NCBI GenBank assembly: GCA_037013495.1
Contig: CM072801.1
Span: 9,844,501-9,908,500 of the forward strand
Source of the DNA: Hippophae tibetana
Lineage: Eukaryota > Streptophyta > Magnoliopsida > Rosales > Elaeagnaceae
Length of the DNA stretch: 64,000 nt
Direction of reading: 5' to 3'
Shown: in pieces, positions 36,386 to 47,700 of the stretch
Numbering within the stretch: position 1 is the first letter of the stretch
Layout: each line of letters begins with the position of its first letter
Made by a program: the position numbers and the translations under genes
The notes under the pieces: model-generated
What the model was told of the DNA's origin: nothing
What the model saw: the letters and a program-made list of their open reading frames with translations, nothing else
The model's database searches: none

Positions 36386-37885
36386 AGATTCCTCCACAAG
36401 ACATTCCACTTTGCCACTCAATTCGGGTAAGATCCATCCCTACATATTTACTTGATTATCATTGTTACACTGTCATTGCTATAATTCATGGGCCTCAAAC
36501 CTATTGTGAGGCATCTACTAACCATTTATGGCATATTGCAACGAAAGAAGAAATTGATGCATTAATCAAAAACCATACTTAGGATCTGGTTACTCTCCCT
36601 CCTGGTCAGTCTGTGGTTAGTTGTAAGTGGATCTATAAGATCAAGACTCGCTCTAATGGGTCCATCGAGTGCTATAAGGATTGTCTTGTTGCAAAAGGTT
36701 TTACACAAGAGTATGTGATTGATTATGAAGAGACTTTTTCTCCAATTGCCCGTATTTTCTCTATTCGTACCCTCTTAGTTATTGTTGGTGCCAACTCTTA
36801 TGATTCTGTCTCATTTCTTCATCCAAATGATAAATGCACCATATTGGTTCTCCTACATGTGAATGATATAATCATAACTGGTGATGACTTCAGTGGCATT
36901 CAAGAACTCAAGGATTTTCTTAGTCAACAATTTGAGATGAAAGATCTTAGACATCTCAGTTATTTCTTAGGTCTTGAGATCACTCGTTCCACATATGGTC
37001 TTTATATTACTTAAGCTAAGTATACATCTGACCTTTTATCTCAAGTTGGACTCACTGACAGCAAGACTGTTGACACTCCAGTTGAACTTAATGTGCATCT
37101 GACACCCTCGAGAGGGAAACCATTGTCTAATCCCTCTCTTTAAAGACGATTGGTTGGCAACCTGGTTTATCTTACAATTACTCATCCATACATTTCTTAT
37201 GTTGTTCATCTGGTGAGCCAATATCTGTCTGCTTCATGATCGACTCATTATGTTGATGTTCTGTGCATTCTACGATACTTGAAAGACACTCTCTTCCATG
37301 GTCTTTTCTACTCAACTCAGTGTCCTCTTGTACTTCGGGAATTTTCTAATGTTGATTGGATAGGAGATCCCACTGATCGAAGGTCCACTATAGGTTACTA
37401 CTTTCTCCTTTGTTCTTCTTTGATTTCTTGGCGAAGTAAGAAACAAACTTTTGTGGCCTACTCGCGTATTGAAGCAAAATATCATGCTCTTGTTGATACC
37501 ATTTCTGAGCTCATTTGGCCACAATGACTTCTTAAGGATTTAGGTGTGTCCACATCCTCTGTTACTCCTCTTTATTGTGACAATCAAAGTGTCATTTATA
37601 TTGCTCACAATGATGTCTTTCATGAACGGACTAATCACATCGAGTTTTTCCCCATCTCTTCCAACGATCAACTTGCAGATATCTTTACTAAGACACTTCC
37701 TAAGGAACGTACTCGTAATTTGGTTGACAACCTCAAGTTGGTCTTACATTCACCTTGAGTTTGAAGGGGGTTGTTAATGTATATCATATCTACTAATATC
37801 TAATTTACTTGTAACTTCTATATAAAAACATCATATATATTCCTTAACTCACAGAATAAAATACAATCATTAAATATTTCTAATA
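36386..37885 (+). mobile_element. 5'-truncated third copy of the first copia family
   Basis: Same family as the elements at 7.4 and 20.5 kb, but an independent copy. It starts mid-pol at TCCTCCACAAGACATTCCA and lacks everything upstream. The RT has a deletion removing the FLNGDL to AWF region (around 36785). The catalytic box reads HVND. RNase H follows (about 37270-37740), then a purine tract (GAGTTTGAAGGGGG) and a short 3' LTR (37772-37885, 114 bp, internally deleted, ending TA rather than CA). The first domain keeps TGG where the other two copies have a TAG stop (about 36628), so it branched before that mutation. Confidence 0.88.
37772..37885 (+). repeat. 3' LTR (internally deleted) of the third family copy
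   Basis: Starts TGTTAATGTATATC and ends TAAATATTTCTAATA; clearly homologous to the 176-202 bp LTRs at 7430 and 20501 but shorter. Confidence 0.85.
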
Positions 37886-40500
37886 ATAATAAATAAAAAA
37901 ATTTAAATATAATATTTTACAAATGAAACACCATGCAACCATAACTTATGTTCAGGCAACCAATTACCATTTATCTAATTGATTTAATTATGCAAATAAT
38001 ATCAATTTAGAGAATGAGTATTGGACACCATTGATAAGTGTCAATAATAAAGGTATTATTTCTTATTAACTATATTATTTTATATTAATTAAATATTTAA
38101 TATTTTTTTTAAATATTAATATTTAATTTTATTCATCTAAAAAACCTATTTTATTATCTACTCAAAATAGTAATATACAATTTCTCACTATAACAATGCA
38201 ATAAATTTAGCACTAACAAATAAAATGAAAATAATGCAATAATAGGATGAAAAATTGGTAATTACTTTTTCATTATTCCTCGTATCAAAGTTCAATCAAT
38301 ATAAATTATAAAGCTTATAAACATATTGTTGTCATATGATTTAAAAAATTAAAGTGAAAATAATGACGGGAGAAGTTAGTAATTACTTTTTCATTAATCG
38401 TCGTATCAAAGTTCAATCCATATAAATTATAAAATGCTTATGTTGTCATATCAACTAAAAAATTAAAAAATCAATGGATGAAAGAAATCAAATTAGTGAT
38501 AAAATAGTTTCTAAATTTTAATCAAATATTTACTTCGGTTAACTCTCTAAATTTTCTTCTAGTAATTACTTATTTTCTACCATTATTATCAAAGAGGATA
38601 ATAGTGACCTTTTAAGACATGAAGTCAAAAATATTTTATCATCAATTCATAACCTTAAAAATGGAATGATCGTGAAATTTTATAAAAAATATTAATATAC
38701 AGTTAATATTGAAGTCATTCATTTTATTAAAAGTTATTTCTTAATAAAATACTTTACAAATACCTAAATGAAATTGATGAGAGAAAATTTAATATATTAA
38801 TAATTTTAATAATTTAAAAAATAAAATAATTTTTTTTATAATAAATTATATCTTGTATTCTCCTCGTTAAAGAAATACATATAATACATATCATGTAGAT
38901 GTCTATGTAACATAGGTTGGAGCTCATACAAGCATACATATAAAACAACTCATATTAAATTAAATTGTTATAGACATTACATAAATAAGTCGTCATATAT
39001 GTGTTGCATGAGATCTTACATTTAAATGTGACCCAAATCGTTGAATGGTGTACCAAGTCATTAAGAAAGGTCTTGGATGTTCAGGTTATTAGATAAAGTC
39101 TTGATGTTCAAGTTGTTAGGTCAAGTCTTGATAAAAAGGTCTTGGGTCAGGTTTATCCGATCATTATGTGCTAGCGGCTATATAGAAGTTACCCTTACTA
39201 TAGGCAAGATACCACAAGTCGCTTGAGTTGCATGCATGTTATCTGAATAATACCAAACATTAACTTCTCTATTCCCTTGATGTTTAGAAAATCGAGGAAA
39301 TAATACTCTGTTACTTGATCATTGTATAGTTTATGTTGTTATGAATAAGAAGTATGATTCAACGAGTTATTTAATAGATAGCAACTTATTCATACAATTG
39401 TTTGGTACGAACTCACCTAGTTACGGAGTTAATAAGCCGTTAAAAGGTACATTCCCATATTAATCTAGGTTTCACTAGGTAAACCTTTCAAATTCTTTCC
39501 TCTTTTATAAATAGTAAAAAAAAAATTATCTTATCTAATTTACTTTAGTCAAATTTTTTTTAGAGGATTTCAACCCATTAATTATCTCTATATTACTCTC
39601 TTTTTCGTTAGTCTGTTTAAAAAAACATTTGGTTTGGATTTTAGCCCGTTTGATTAATGACATTAGTTAAGAATCAATCTGTTTTCTATCATTAGGTTAA
39701 AATTCAAACGACATGTATTATACAATTTAAGTAATTTTTTTTCTTATTTTTATTAACCATGTCTCATATTAAAAATGATATAGTTCACTCCCTTCAAAAA
39801 AATCTCTCCAAATCGTGAAAATTTTCTATTTGTATCATACCATTAATGTCTATTTTCTCATGATATTTAATAAAAAAATTAGTGACAAATTTATAGAGAA
39901 GATAAGAGTGATTGTGAAAATAAAGTATTAGTAAGGACGAATGAAAAGAGGAAAAGATGTCGGTAATAAATTTTTATTATATGTTATTTGTTTAAAATTT
40001 AGTCAAAATTATGATAAATAATAAATTTTAAAAAAATTTAGATTTTTTTATTTTGGACAAGAAAAGATTAATGAAATAATATAAATAGAATATTTTTTAA
40101 TTCAATTATAAAAATAAGATAAAATTTAATTTAATAATATATTTAAAATAAATAAAAAACATAATCGAAAAATATACCAAAAATTTGAAAGCATTTGTAA
40201 CAATTTCTCAAAATGAATGGTACCCAACCAACCTCGCTAGCTGGCTCCAATCTCCGTCCTCCATGTCCTGTCGGCAAGAGGAGAGAGCGAGATACCACGT
40301 CATATGGACACACCAGATGTTGATTTTACAGATTAAACCCCAAGCCCCTTATGAGTTTGTGGACGATATTTCAGAACCACGAAAAGGGCACATCCAAACA
40401 AAGAAAAAGGAAAAAAGAAATTGGATAATCCACCATTACAGTTTTGACACTTGGCAGAATATGCGAGTATCCTTCTTCCAGTACAAGACTTAAGTGTTTT
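37886..40500. other. Intergenic region upstream of LHY, with a diverged tandem repeat
   Basis: AT-rich and without a believable gene. A diverged direct repeat of about 125 bp lies at about 38222-38470; both units carry GTAATTACTTTTTCATTA and CGTATCAAAGTTCAATC. Composition becomes less AT-rich from about 40190, which is probably the proximal LHY promoter; it contains CCACGTCA (40295-40302), an ACGT-core element. The open frame at 40185-40493 starts with TTG and has no family resemblance, so it is not called. Confidence 0.5.
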
Positions 40501-40525
40501 GCAGCCTCAAATAAAAGCGACCTAA

Positions 40526-40533
40526 TTTATAAA
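40526..40533 (+). promoter_or_regulatory. Possible TATA box of LHY
   Basis: TTTATAAA upstream of a pyrimidine-rich leader region. This is the best TATA-like candidate before the 5' untranslated exons, but the transcription start was not determined. Confidence 0.35.
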
Positions 40534-40931
40534 GAAAATAGAAATCCACAATAAATATTAGTGGCTGAGATTGCTCGTAAATTACTTGTATAGTTTCTTG
40601 ACTTCTTCTATGGATTTTGGTTTAGGTATTAACCCAAGCTCTGTCTGTCTTAAGTTGTTGCATTTTAGGTCTACTTAAAGCTCTGTATCTGTATCTTCTT
40701 TTAGATCGATGACATTTCATCTTTGGGATTTGTTCTCTTCTCTCTTTCTCTTGAGGTTTTGTTCAATTTCTCGATCGAGTTTTTCGAATTCCGATCTACC
40801 ATTACGTAGGAAACTATAATTGTACAAAGGTTGTTCGTAGCTGAGCTCGTTCAAATGCATGATCGAGGGAGAATTTTTGCTTCCAATCATGTTTTTCTCG
40901 GAAGGTACTACTTTAGTACTTAATTTTAAGC

Positions 40932-40949
40932 TTGTGTGTGTGTGTGTGT
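40932..40949. repeat. GT microsatellite in the LHY 5' region
   Basis: TTGTGTGTGTGTGTGTGT, about eight GT units, in the probable leader intron of LHY. Confidence 0.9.
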
Positions 40950-41633
40950 CTGTATCTGGCTTACTTATTTGTTTGGCTGCTCAAGTTAAACTAAAACGAA
41001 ATGAAAATTTGAATATGATGGCGAGGAGGATTGATTAACTATCTGCTACTCTGAAATAAATTAGAAACTTTAGTTTTTCTGAGTTAGAGGAAAGCTCAGA
41101 TTCGGAAGAATGAAGTTCCTTTGAATTCAGCTGCTTCCATGTTTCAATTGTTTATTTTTCTTTTGATCTTCTGCGCTGCTGCATAGTATCGATGCATTAT
41201 TGGGGGGATGCGGAATATTATTTTCATATTTTGTTTCCCTATTCAAGTTGTCTCTCTTATTTTTTTCCTTTGGTTTTTTTGGCTTTCTTAAAGGTTATGA
41301 CGACTTCGGGTTCGTTTTGGTGATAATTCTGAATAAGGATCTTTCTTTTACTTCTTTTGGAGAAAGGTAGCTTTGCTTTGCATCTCTGTTGCAGTGGATT
41401 CTGCAAAATCTTAGAAACAGTTTATTTGGTTAATTTTGAATGCCTGATTGCTGTGCAATTATAAGTATCTTGAGTGCATGTGAAAATTGGAATGATTAAT
41501 CCTGTTGGTGTATAACAGAGACGGGTCTCTACCGATTGCTGTGGCTTGTTTTCTTTTGCAGTGGCATCATTTTATCAGATTCTCTTCACTAGCATCACGA
41601 AGGAATTACTTCAAGCTTTTGTTGCCACCAAGG

Positions 41634-41663
41634 ATGAAAGATACTGGTTTTATCCGTTGCTAG
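41634..41663 (+). promoter_or_regulatory. Upstream ORF of nine codons in the LHY leader
   Basis: ATG at 41634 opens a nine-residue frame (MKDTGFIRC) closed by TAG at 41661-41663, ending 42 bases before the LHY ATG. It lies in the same exon as the start codon, so it should be present in every spliced form that uses the 41562 acceptor. Confidence 0.65.
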
Positions 41664-41674
41664 TTGGACAGCAT

Positions 41675-41680
41675 ATGTAG
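41675..41680 (+). promoter_or_regulatory. Start-stop element (ATGTAG) in the LHY leader
   Basis: ATG directly followed by TAG, 25 bases before the LHY ATG. Start-stop elements stall initiating ribosomes without making peptide in other plant leaders; activity here is inferred from position only. Confidence 0.55.
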
Positions 41681-41705
41681 CAGCTCTAGCTGCGCAGGTC
41701 TGGTA

Positions 41706-44700
41706 ATGGACTCGTGCTCCTCTGCAGAAGACTTGGTTGTTAAGGTGATGCTTATGATTTTTTTTTCTTCTATGTTATTTTTTAAATATGTCATTTGCAA
41801 TTTGAAATCATGTAAGATTCTTCCAATTGATTCTAAAATGTTGGAAAATTAAACTCTTAAATACTTAGACTAGAAAGCCATATACTATCACAAAGCAACG
41901 GGAGCGATGGACTGAGGAGGAGCATAACAGGTTTCTTGAAGCGTTGAAACTCTATGGGCGAACTTGGCAGCGAATAGAAGGTTATTTACTTGTTGCCTTT
42001 TGATTTAGCTTTAGTTCTTTGATATGATAATGAGCTACAGCTAGGACCTGTGCGATTCATAGTTATGAGGTATACACGTTAGTCATTGTAGCTATTCTTT
42101 AGTCAAATAGTGAATGCGCTGAATATTTTTCTTTAAAAATAAAATGAAATGTCATTATATGCCTTAGGTTGTCTTTTTTTTTAATCGAATACTTAATTCT
42201 TTTGTTTCTTTTCCCCCGATTTTTACTTGTTCCTTTGCAGAACATATAGGAACAAAGACTGCTGTACAGATCAGAAGTCATGCACAGAAATTCTTTTCAA
42301 AGGTCAATTGGTACCTACTATCCTTCCATGACTTGGGCCTTTCTGATTTTTATTACTCTGCTATCCACAAACTGACACCCTATATATTTAGTTCCACTGA
42401 GTAAGGCCTCTGTTTGTAAATCAGGGGAAAAAACTGCTTAATACATAAGGGGTGTCATTCATGGACTCTTGTCAATGTAAACACTATCCCCTTACCATCT
42501 TCTTATTGTTAATGATGCCCTGATAACTTTCAGATGGTTTCAAGAAATGATGCTGTTTTTTCATATGTTCGTCACCTAAATTCACTTATTATATGAATAC
42601 ATATATCACTGAAGGATAAAATAGTGTCTATCATTTAAATGGCATTGGGAAATTTATGATTGAAGCTGAAGTGACTATAGAGAGATATTGCTTAAATTGA
42701 AACTAAAGTTGCTTTTTTACAGCAAGAGCTTGGTGGATAGATTAACTGGACGTCCATGACCTAGTCTTTAACAAAACAGAATTAGATTGACATTTTCTTG
42801 AAAAAATCTTTCGAAAGAATTTCACATTCAACATTTTATGTCCAGAATGTTGCATTCACTTGGTATCAAACGTAAGTGTGAAGTTCGCCTGCTCTTCCTT
42901 ATGTCAATAAATTTAATTATGTTAGTTATGAAAGTGAATTGATGTCTGACAAATTTTGTTTCTGTTTGAAGCTAAGAAGGAAAATGAGGGAAGAAATGTA
43001 GGACACTATAGCTAGTTAAGTGGTGTGGGGACATGAAAAATATTGTTGAAGGATTGTATTGTCCCACATCGATTAGGCGTTCAGCTGTAGTGCAGTTTAT
43101 AAGTGTGGGTAATCCTTAACTCAATGAGATCTTATTGGGTTGAGTTAGGCCTTTGACTTATATAACATGGTATCAGAGCATTTGGGTTACAAAATTTGAG
43201 AAATTTTTTTTTTCGTTCAAATTGGGGGCAGATTTTGGGTAAACACAAATTAGGATTTGGTGCATTTTTGAGTTCCAACTCGGAACACCCTTTTGGAGTG
43301 CACATTTTTTCTCACCGCCGACACAGGGAGGAAGAACAGCTGCAGGCCAGCCAAACCCCAACGTCCGGCCACCATACGAGTCGTGAGTGGGCCACACCCG
43401 CCACCGCGACTTTCTGTCAAAATTTCCACGCGTCTCACCGCCGACACAGGGGGGAAGAACAGCCGCCGATCGATCAAACCCCAAAGTCCGGTCACTAGAC
43501 GAGCTGCGAGTGGGCCACACGCCACCGCGATTTTTTGTCAAATTCCACGCCCCGGCGCGTGATAGCGCGTCCGTGTAGAATTCTTATCTGACAGACCCCG
43601 TGCCGCACTCCGTCGTCCCCCTGCGTCATTTGTGGTGGTTTGGCACTCATCGCTTGTGATTGTTCAGATTTGCGTTCTTCCAATTTTGTGTTCTTGTTCG
43701 CTGCGTGTTTCGTCGCTGTTGTTGTTGGATTTTGTTTGTTTGTTTGCTCGATGTCTTGTCATTTGTAAGAGTTATGGTTGAAAAGAAATCTAATGTTGTA
43801 ACGGATATGGTGCCTGTGATGTCTAAAATCACGGACCATAAGCTCAATGGCTCGAATTATTTGGCTTGGAGCAAGACTATTCGAATTTATTTGAGAAGTA
43901 TCGAAAAAGATACCCATTTGACTAATGATCCTCCTAAAGATGATTCAAAGCAGACATGGCTTAGAGACGATGCTCGCTTATTTCTGCAGATTTGGAATTT
44001 TATTGAAAGCAATGTAATTGACTTGATCAATCACTGTGAATTTGTTAAAGAATTGATGGATTATTTGGATTTCTTATATTCTTGTAAGGGAAATCTTTCT
44101 CGCATATATGAGGTATGCAAAGCATTTTACCGTGCAGACAAACAAGATCAGTCAGTCACAAATTATTTTATGAAATTTAAAAGGACTTATGAGGAGCTCA
44201 ATAGTTTGATGCCTTTTAATCCTGATGTCAAGGTTCAACAAAGTCAACGGGAACAAATGACGGTCATGAGTTTCCTTGTCGGTCTTCCCTCTATTTTTGA
44301 GACTGCTAAGTTTCAGGTTCTTTCTGGTTCTGAGATCTCCTCTTTACAAGAGGTGTTTAGTCGTGTACTTCGTACAGAAGGCACTCCACCTCCACCTGCT
44401 CAATTAAACGGTGCTTTGGTCAGCCGAAGTAATAATTATGAGCATGGATGATCAACTTATATGAACAGAAATAAAGGAGGCGGCTTGCACGGGTTTGAAA
44501 CTCGACCACAGGACCTTGGAGGTATTGTATGTCACTATTGTCACAAATCAGGACATACGAAACATGAATGTAGAAAGCTTCAGTACAAACATCAGAAAGG
44601 TCACTCGGCTCATATTGCATCCACTTCTGATACTTCTGAAAAATCGGTTCTTATCTCTGCAGATGAATTTACCAAGTTCTCACAGTATCAAGAATCACTA

Positions 44701-47700
44701 AGGTCTTCATCACCCTCTGTCATTGCTATTGCTGATTCAGGTAAATCAAATGCGTGTCTCATTTTTTCATCTTCCAAATGAGTTATTGATTCTGGTGCCA
44801 CAGATCATATGACAAGTAATTCTAGTCTCTTTTTTACTCTTCAGTCACACACTTCTACCTCTATTGTTACCTTAGTCGATGGGTCACCATCTCGTGTTCT
44901 TGGGTCTGGCACAATTACTCCCACTCCTTTGCTTCCTTTGTCGTCTATCTTACATTTACCTAGCTTATCTTTTAATTTGATATCTGTAAATCAGCTTACT
45001 CGCAATCTTAACTGTTGTATCTCATTTTTTCCTGATCGTTGCTTATTTTAGGATCTTATGACGAAGAAGACTATTGGTAAAGGACATGAGTCTGGAGGCC
45101 TCTATATTCTTGACACACCGATACCGAAATCTGTCGTTTGCTCTAGTGTAACCTCTCCCTTCGAGGCACATTGTAGATTGGGTCATCCATCTCTTTCTTT
45201 ACTGAAGAAACTTTGTCCTCAGTTTAGTAAGGTGTCTTCATTAGATTGTGAGTCTTGTCAGTTTGCAAAACATTATCGTCTTAGTTCAAATCCAAGAATT
45301 AATAAACGTGCTAGTGTTCCTTTTGAATTAGTTCATTCTGATGTTTGGGGTCTTTGTCCTATTTTGTCTAAACCTGGATTTAAGTATTTTGTTACTTTTG
45401 TGGATGATTATTCTCGTGTAACTTGGTTATATTTAATGAAGAGTCGTTCTGAATTATTTTATATTTTTTGTGCATTTTGTGTTGAGATTAAAACTCAATT
45501 TAATGTTTCATGATAATGCCAAAGAATATACATCAGCTTTGTTTCAATCTTATATGGTTCAAAATGGCATGCTTCATGAAACTTCGTGTGTTGATACTCC
45601 ATCTCAAAATGGAGTGGCCGAACGTAAGAACATACATCTTCTTGAAACTGCACGTGCTTTATTATTTCAAATGAATGTTTCTAAACCTTTTTGGACCGAT
45701 GTAGTTTCAACCGCATGTTTTCTTATTAATCGCATGCCCTCATCTGTTCTTCATGGTGAGATTCCTTACAAAATTTTGTTTCCTAATAAGTCACTATTTT
45801 CGGTTGACCCTAGGATATTTGGTAGCATTTGTTTTGTTCGGGATGTTCGTCCACATGTTACTAAATTAGATCCCAAGTCTTTGAAGTGTATCTTTCTTGG
45901 TTATTCTCGTCTCCAAAAAGGTTATAGATGTTATTGTCCTAGTCTTAACAAATATCTTGTCTAAATTGATGTTATCTTCATGGAAGATATATCCTATTTT
46001 TCGTCTTCTCCTGCATGTCAGGGGAAGGATGACGATTTGTTAGTCTATTCTATCACATCATCTGAGCCTGTCTCTGATCCAATTCCTGTTAGGCCTCCTA
46101 TAACTCAAGTCTACTCCAGACATAGACCTTCTAATTCATGTCCTGCACTTGCTCCTTCGTCATCAGATCCTGTCCTGAATGATGATCTTCCTATTGCATT
46201 ACGCAAAGGTAAACGTCAATGTACTTATCCTATTTCTTCTTTTGTTTCGTATAATTATTTTTCGTCTTCCTCTTGCTCTTTTATTGCTTCTCTTGATTCT
46301 ATTTTTATCCCTAAAACTGTTCATGAAGCCATATCTCATCCTGGTTGGCATAATGCAATGATCGAGGAAATGAATGCGTTAGATGACAATGGTACTTGGG
46401 ACTTGGTTGATTTACCTTCAGGAAAACGGGCTATCGGATGCAAATGGGTGTTCACAATTAAGGTCAATCCAGATGGGTCAGTTGCTCGATTAAAGACCCG
46501 TCTTGTTGCTAAGGGATATGCTCAAACCTATGGAGTGGACTACTCTGACACTTTCTCTCCTGTTGCTAAATTGACATCTGTTTGGTTGTTTATTTCTATG
46601 GCAGCTACTCACCATTGGCCTTTGCATCAACTAGATATCAAGAATATTTTTCTTCATGGTGATCTTCAAGAAGAGGTGTTTGTGGAGCAACCTCTTGGTT
46701 TTGTTGCTCAGGGGGAGTCTAGGCACGTTTGTCATCTCTGTAAATCTTTGTATGGCTTGAAACAGAGTCCTCGTGCTTGGTTTGGAAAATTTAGTCAAGC
46801 TATAGAAACATTTGGTATGATGAAAAGCAAATCTGACCATTCTGTGTTCTACAAACAATCAGAAGATGGTATCAAAGCTAGGTCCTGAGCTCATCGTGGT
46901 TTGTTTTCAATCCCCTGTCCGATGTGAGGGGGTGTTAAAGGATTGTATTGTCCCACATCGACTAGGCGTTCAGCTATAGTGCAGTTTATAAGTGTGGGCA
47001 ATCCTTAACTCAATGAGATCTTATTGGGTTGAGTTAGGCCTTGGGCTTATATAACAAATATAAAATTAACCTTTTATAGTCAACCAAGATAGTATCTACT
47101 ATAATAAAAATAATTGATTCCAGTGTATGGTTGGAAGATGGACAAACCAAATTGTGTTGGCATTTCAGAGATACAGGTAGCAGCAGTTATTTTTCAAAGA
47201 CGGACAACTAGAGATTTGGTTTGGGATTATTTTGTTTGAAATTTTGTGGAATTTGAAGTGATGTAATCACTGGTGGTAGACAATAAGCAAATCAATTTTT
47301 GTGAAATAGAGGGTTGATTTCTGGACCTCTAGATACCATCTAGTGCTGGAAAGATTATGTTCATGGCCTGATGGTCTTGTTAACTGGTTGTTTTGTTATT
47401 AATATTTTCATGATAATATGAGCTTAGAAACGAAAAACATAGAACATAATTGATTTTATTACATGGTAGTGATTCTAGTGCTAGCTGCTTGTTACCTTTT
47501 GTTGGTAATAGAAATATTTCAATTTCATGAGTTAGCAATTAGTTTGTTTTGAAAGTAGGGATGATACTGAAAATTGATTTGAGAAGGGTATGATCGTTAT
47601 AGGCTTGTTTGGTACTAGTAACCATATTCATGTGTTTTGTTTTATCTATGCATATTCATTCTAGTTTCACACTTGAGAGGGGAAAGATCTGTTGCTATAG

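Larger units (their letters stand above)
40560..41705 (+). other. LHY 5' leader exons and intron
   Basis: Plant LHY/CCA1 genes have long, spliced leaders. Here a strong acceptor (TTTTCTTTTGCAG, ending 41561) starts the last leader exon at 41562, which runs into the ATG at 41706. A possible donor for the upstream leader exon is GAAG|GTACTA at 40904/40905. Pyrimidine-rich CTCTTCTCTCTTTCTC at about 40737 and a GT microsatellite (about 40932-40949) lie in this stretch. Further leader exons are possible; the number cannot be fixed by eye. Confidence 0.55.
43044..47056 (+). mobile_element. LTR retroelement with 124-bp LTRs carrying truncated copia gag-pol (possible TRIM/copia hybrid)
   Basis: LTRs at 43044-43167 and 46933-47056 are exactly 124 bp each, run TG to CA, and differ at about six positions. 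AATAT is duplicated on both sides (43039-43043, 47057-47061). The PBS TGGTATCAGAGC lies at 43168. The internal copia gag, protease, integrase and RT stop abruptly at about 46866 inside the RT, before its YVDD box. The next bases, TGGTATCAAAGC (46867-46878), are a second PBS-like sequence, followed by only 54 bp ending in the purine tract GATGTGAGGGGG and the 3' LTR. LTR length, the GTCCCACATCGA start and the tiny terminal internal part resemble plant TRIM elements. The missing RT catalytic box and RNase H mean it needs proteins from elsewhere. Confidence 0.9.

Noticed and set aside
7041..37885. CRISPR array or phage-like system suggested by repeated units
   Set aside because: The repeats are long, few and transposon-derived in a plant nuclear sequence; no short regularly spaced repeats or cas genes.
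40185..40493. Open frame of 102 codons upstream of LHY
   Set aside because: Begins with TTG, no domain, and lies in the likely LHY promoter.
41664..41705. N-terminal extension of LHY by fourteen codons
   Set aside because: The extension starts at a TTG; the ATG at 41706 gives the usual LHY N-terminus.
43173..43578. Several open frames on both strands in the GC-rich part of the first LHY-intron element
   Set aside because: They cover a tandem repeat in an untranslated retroelement leader and change meaning with frame; no family match.
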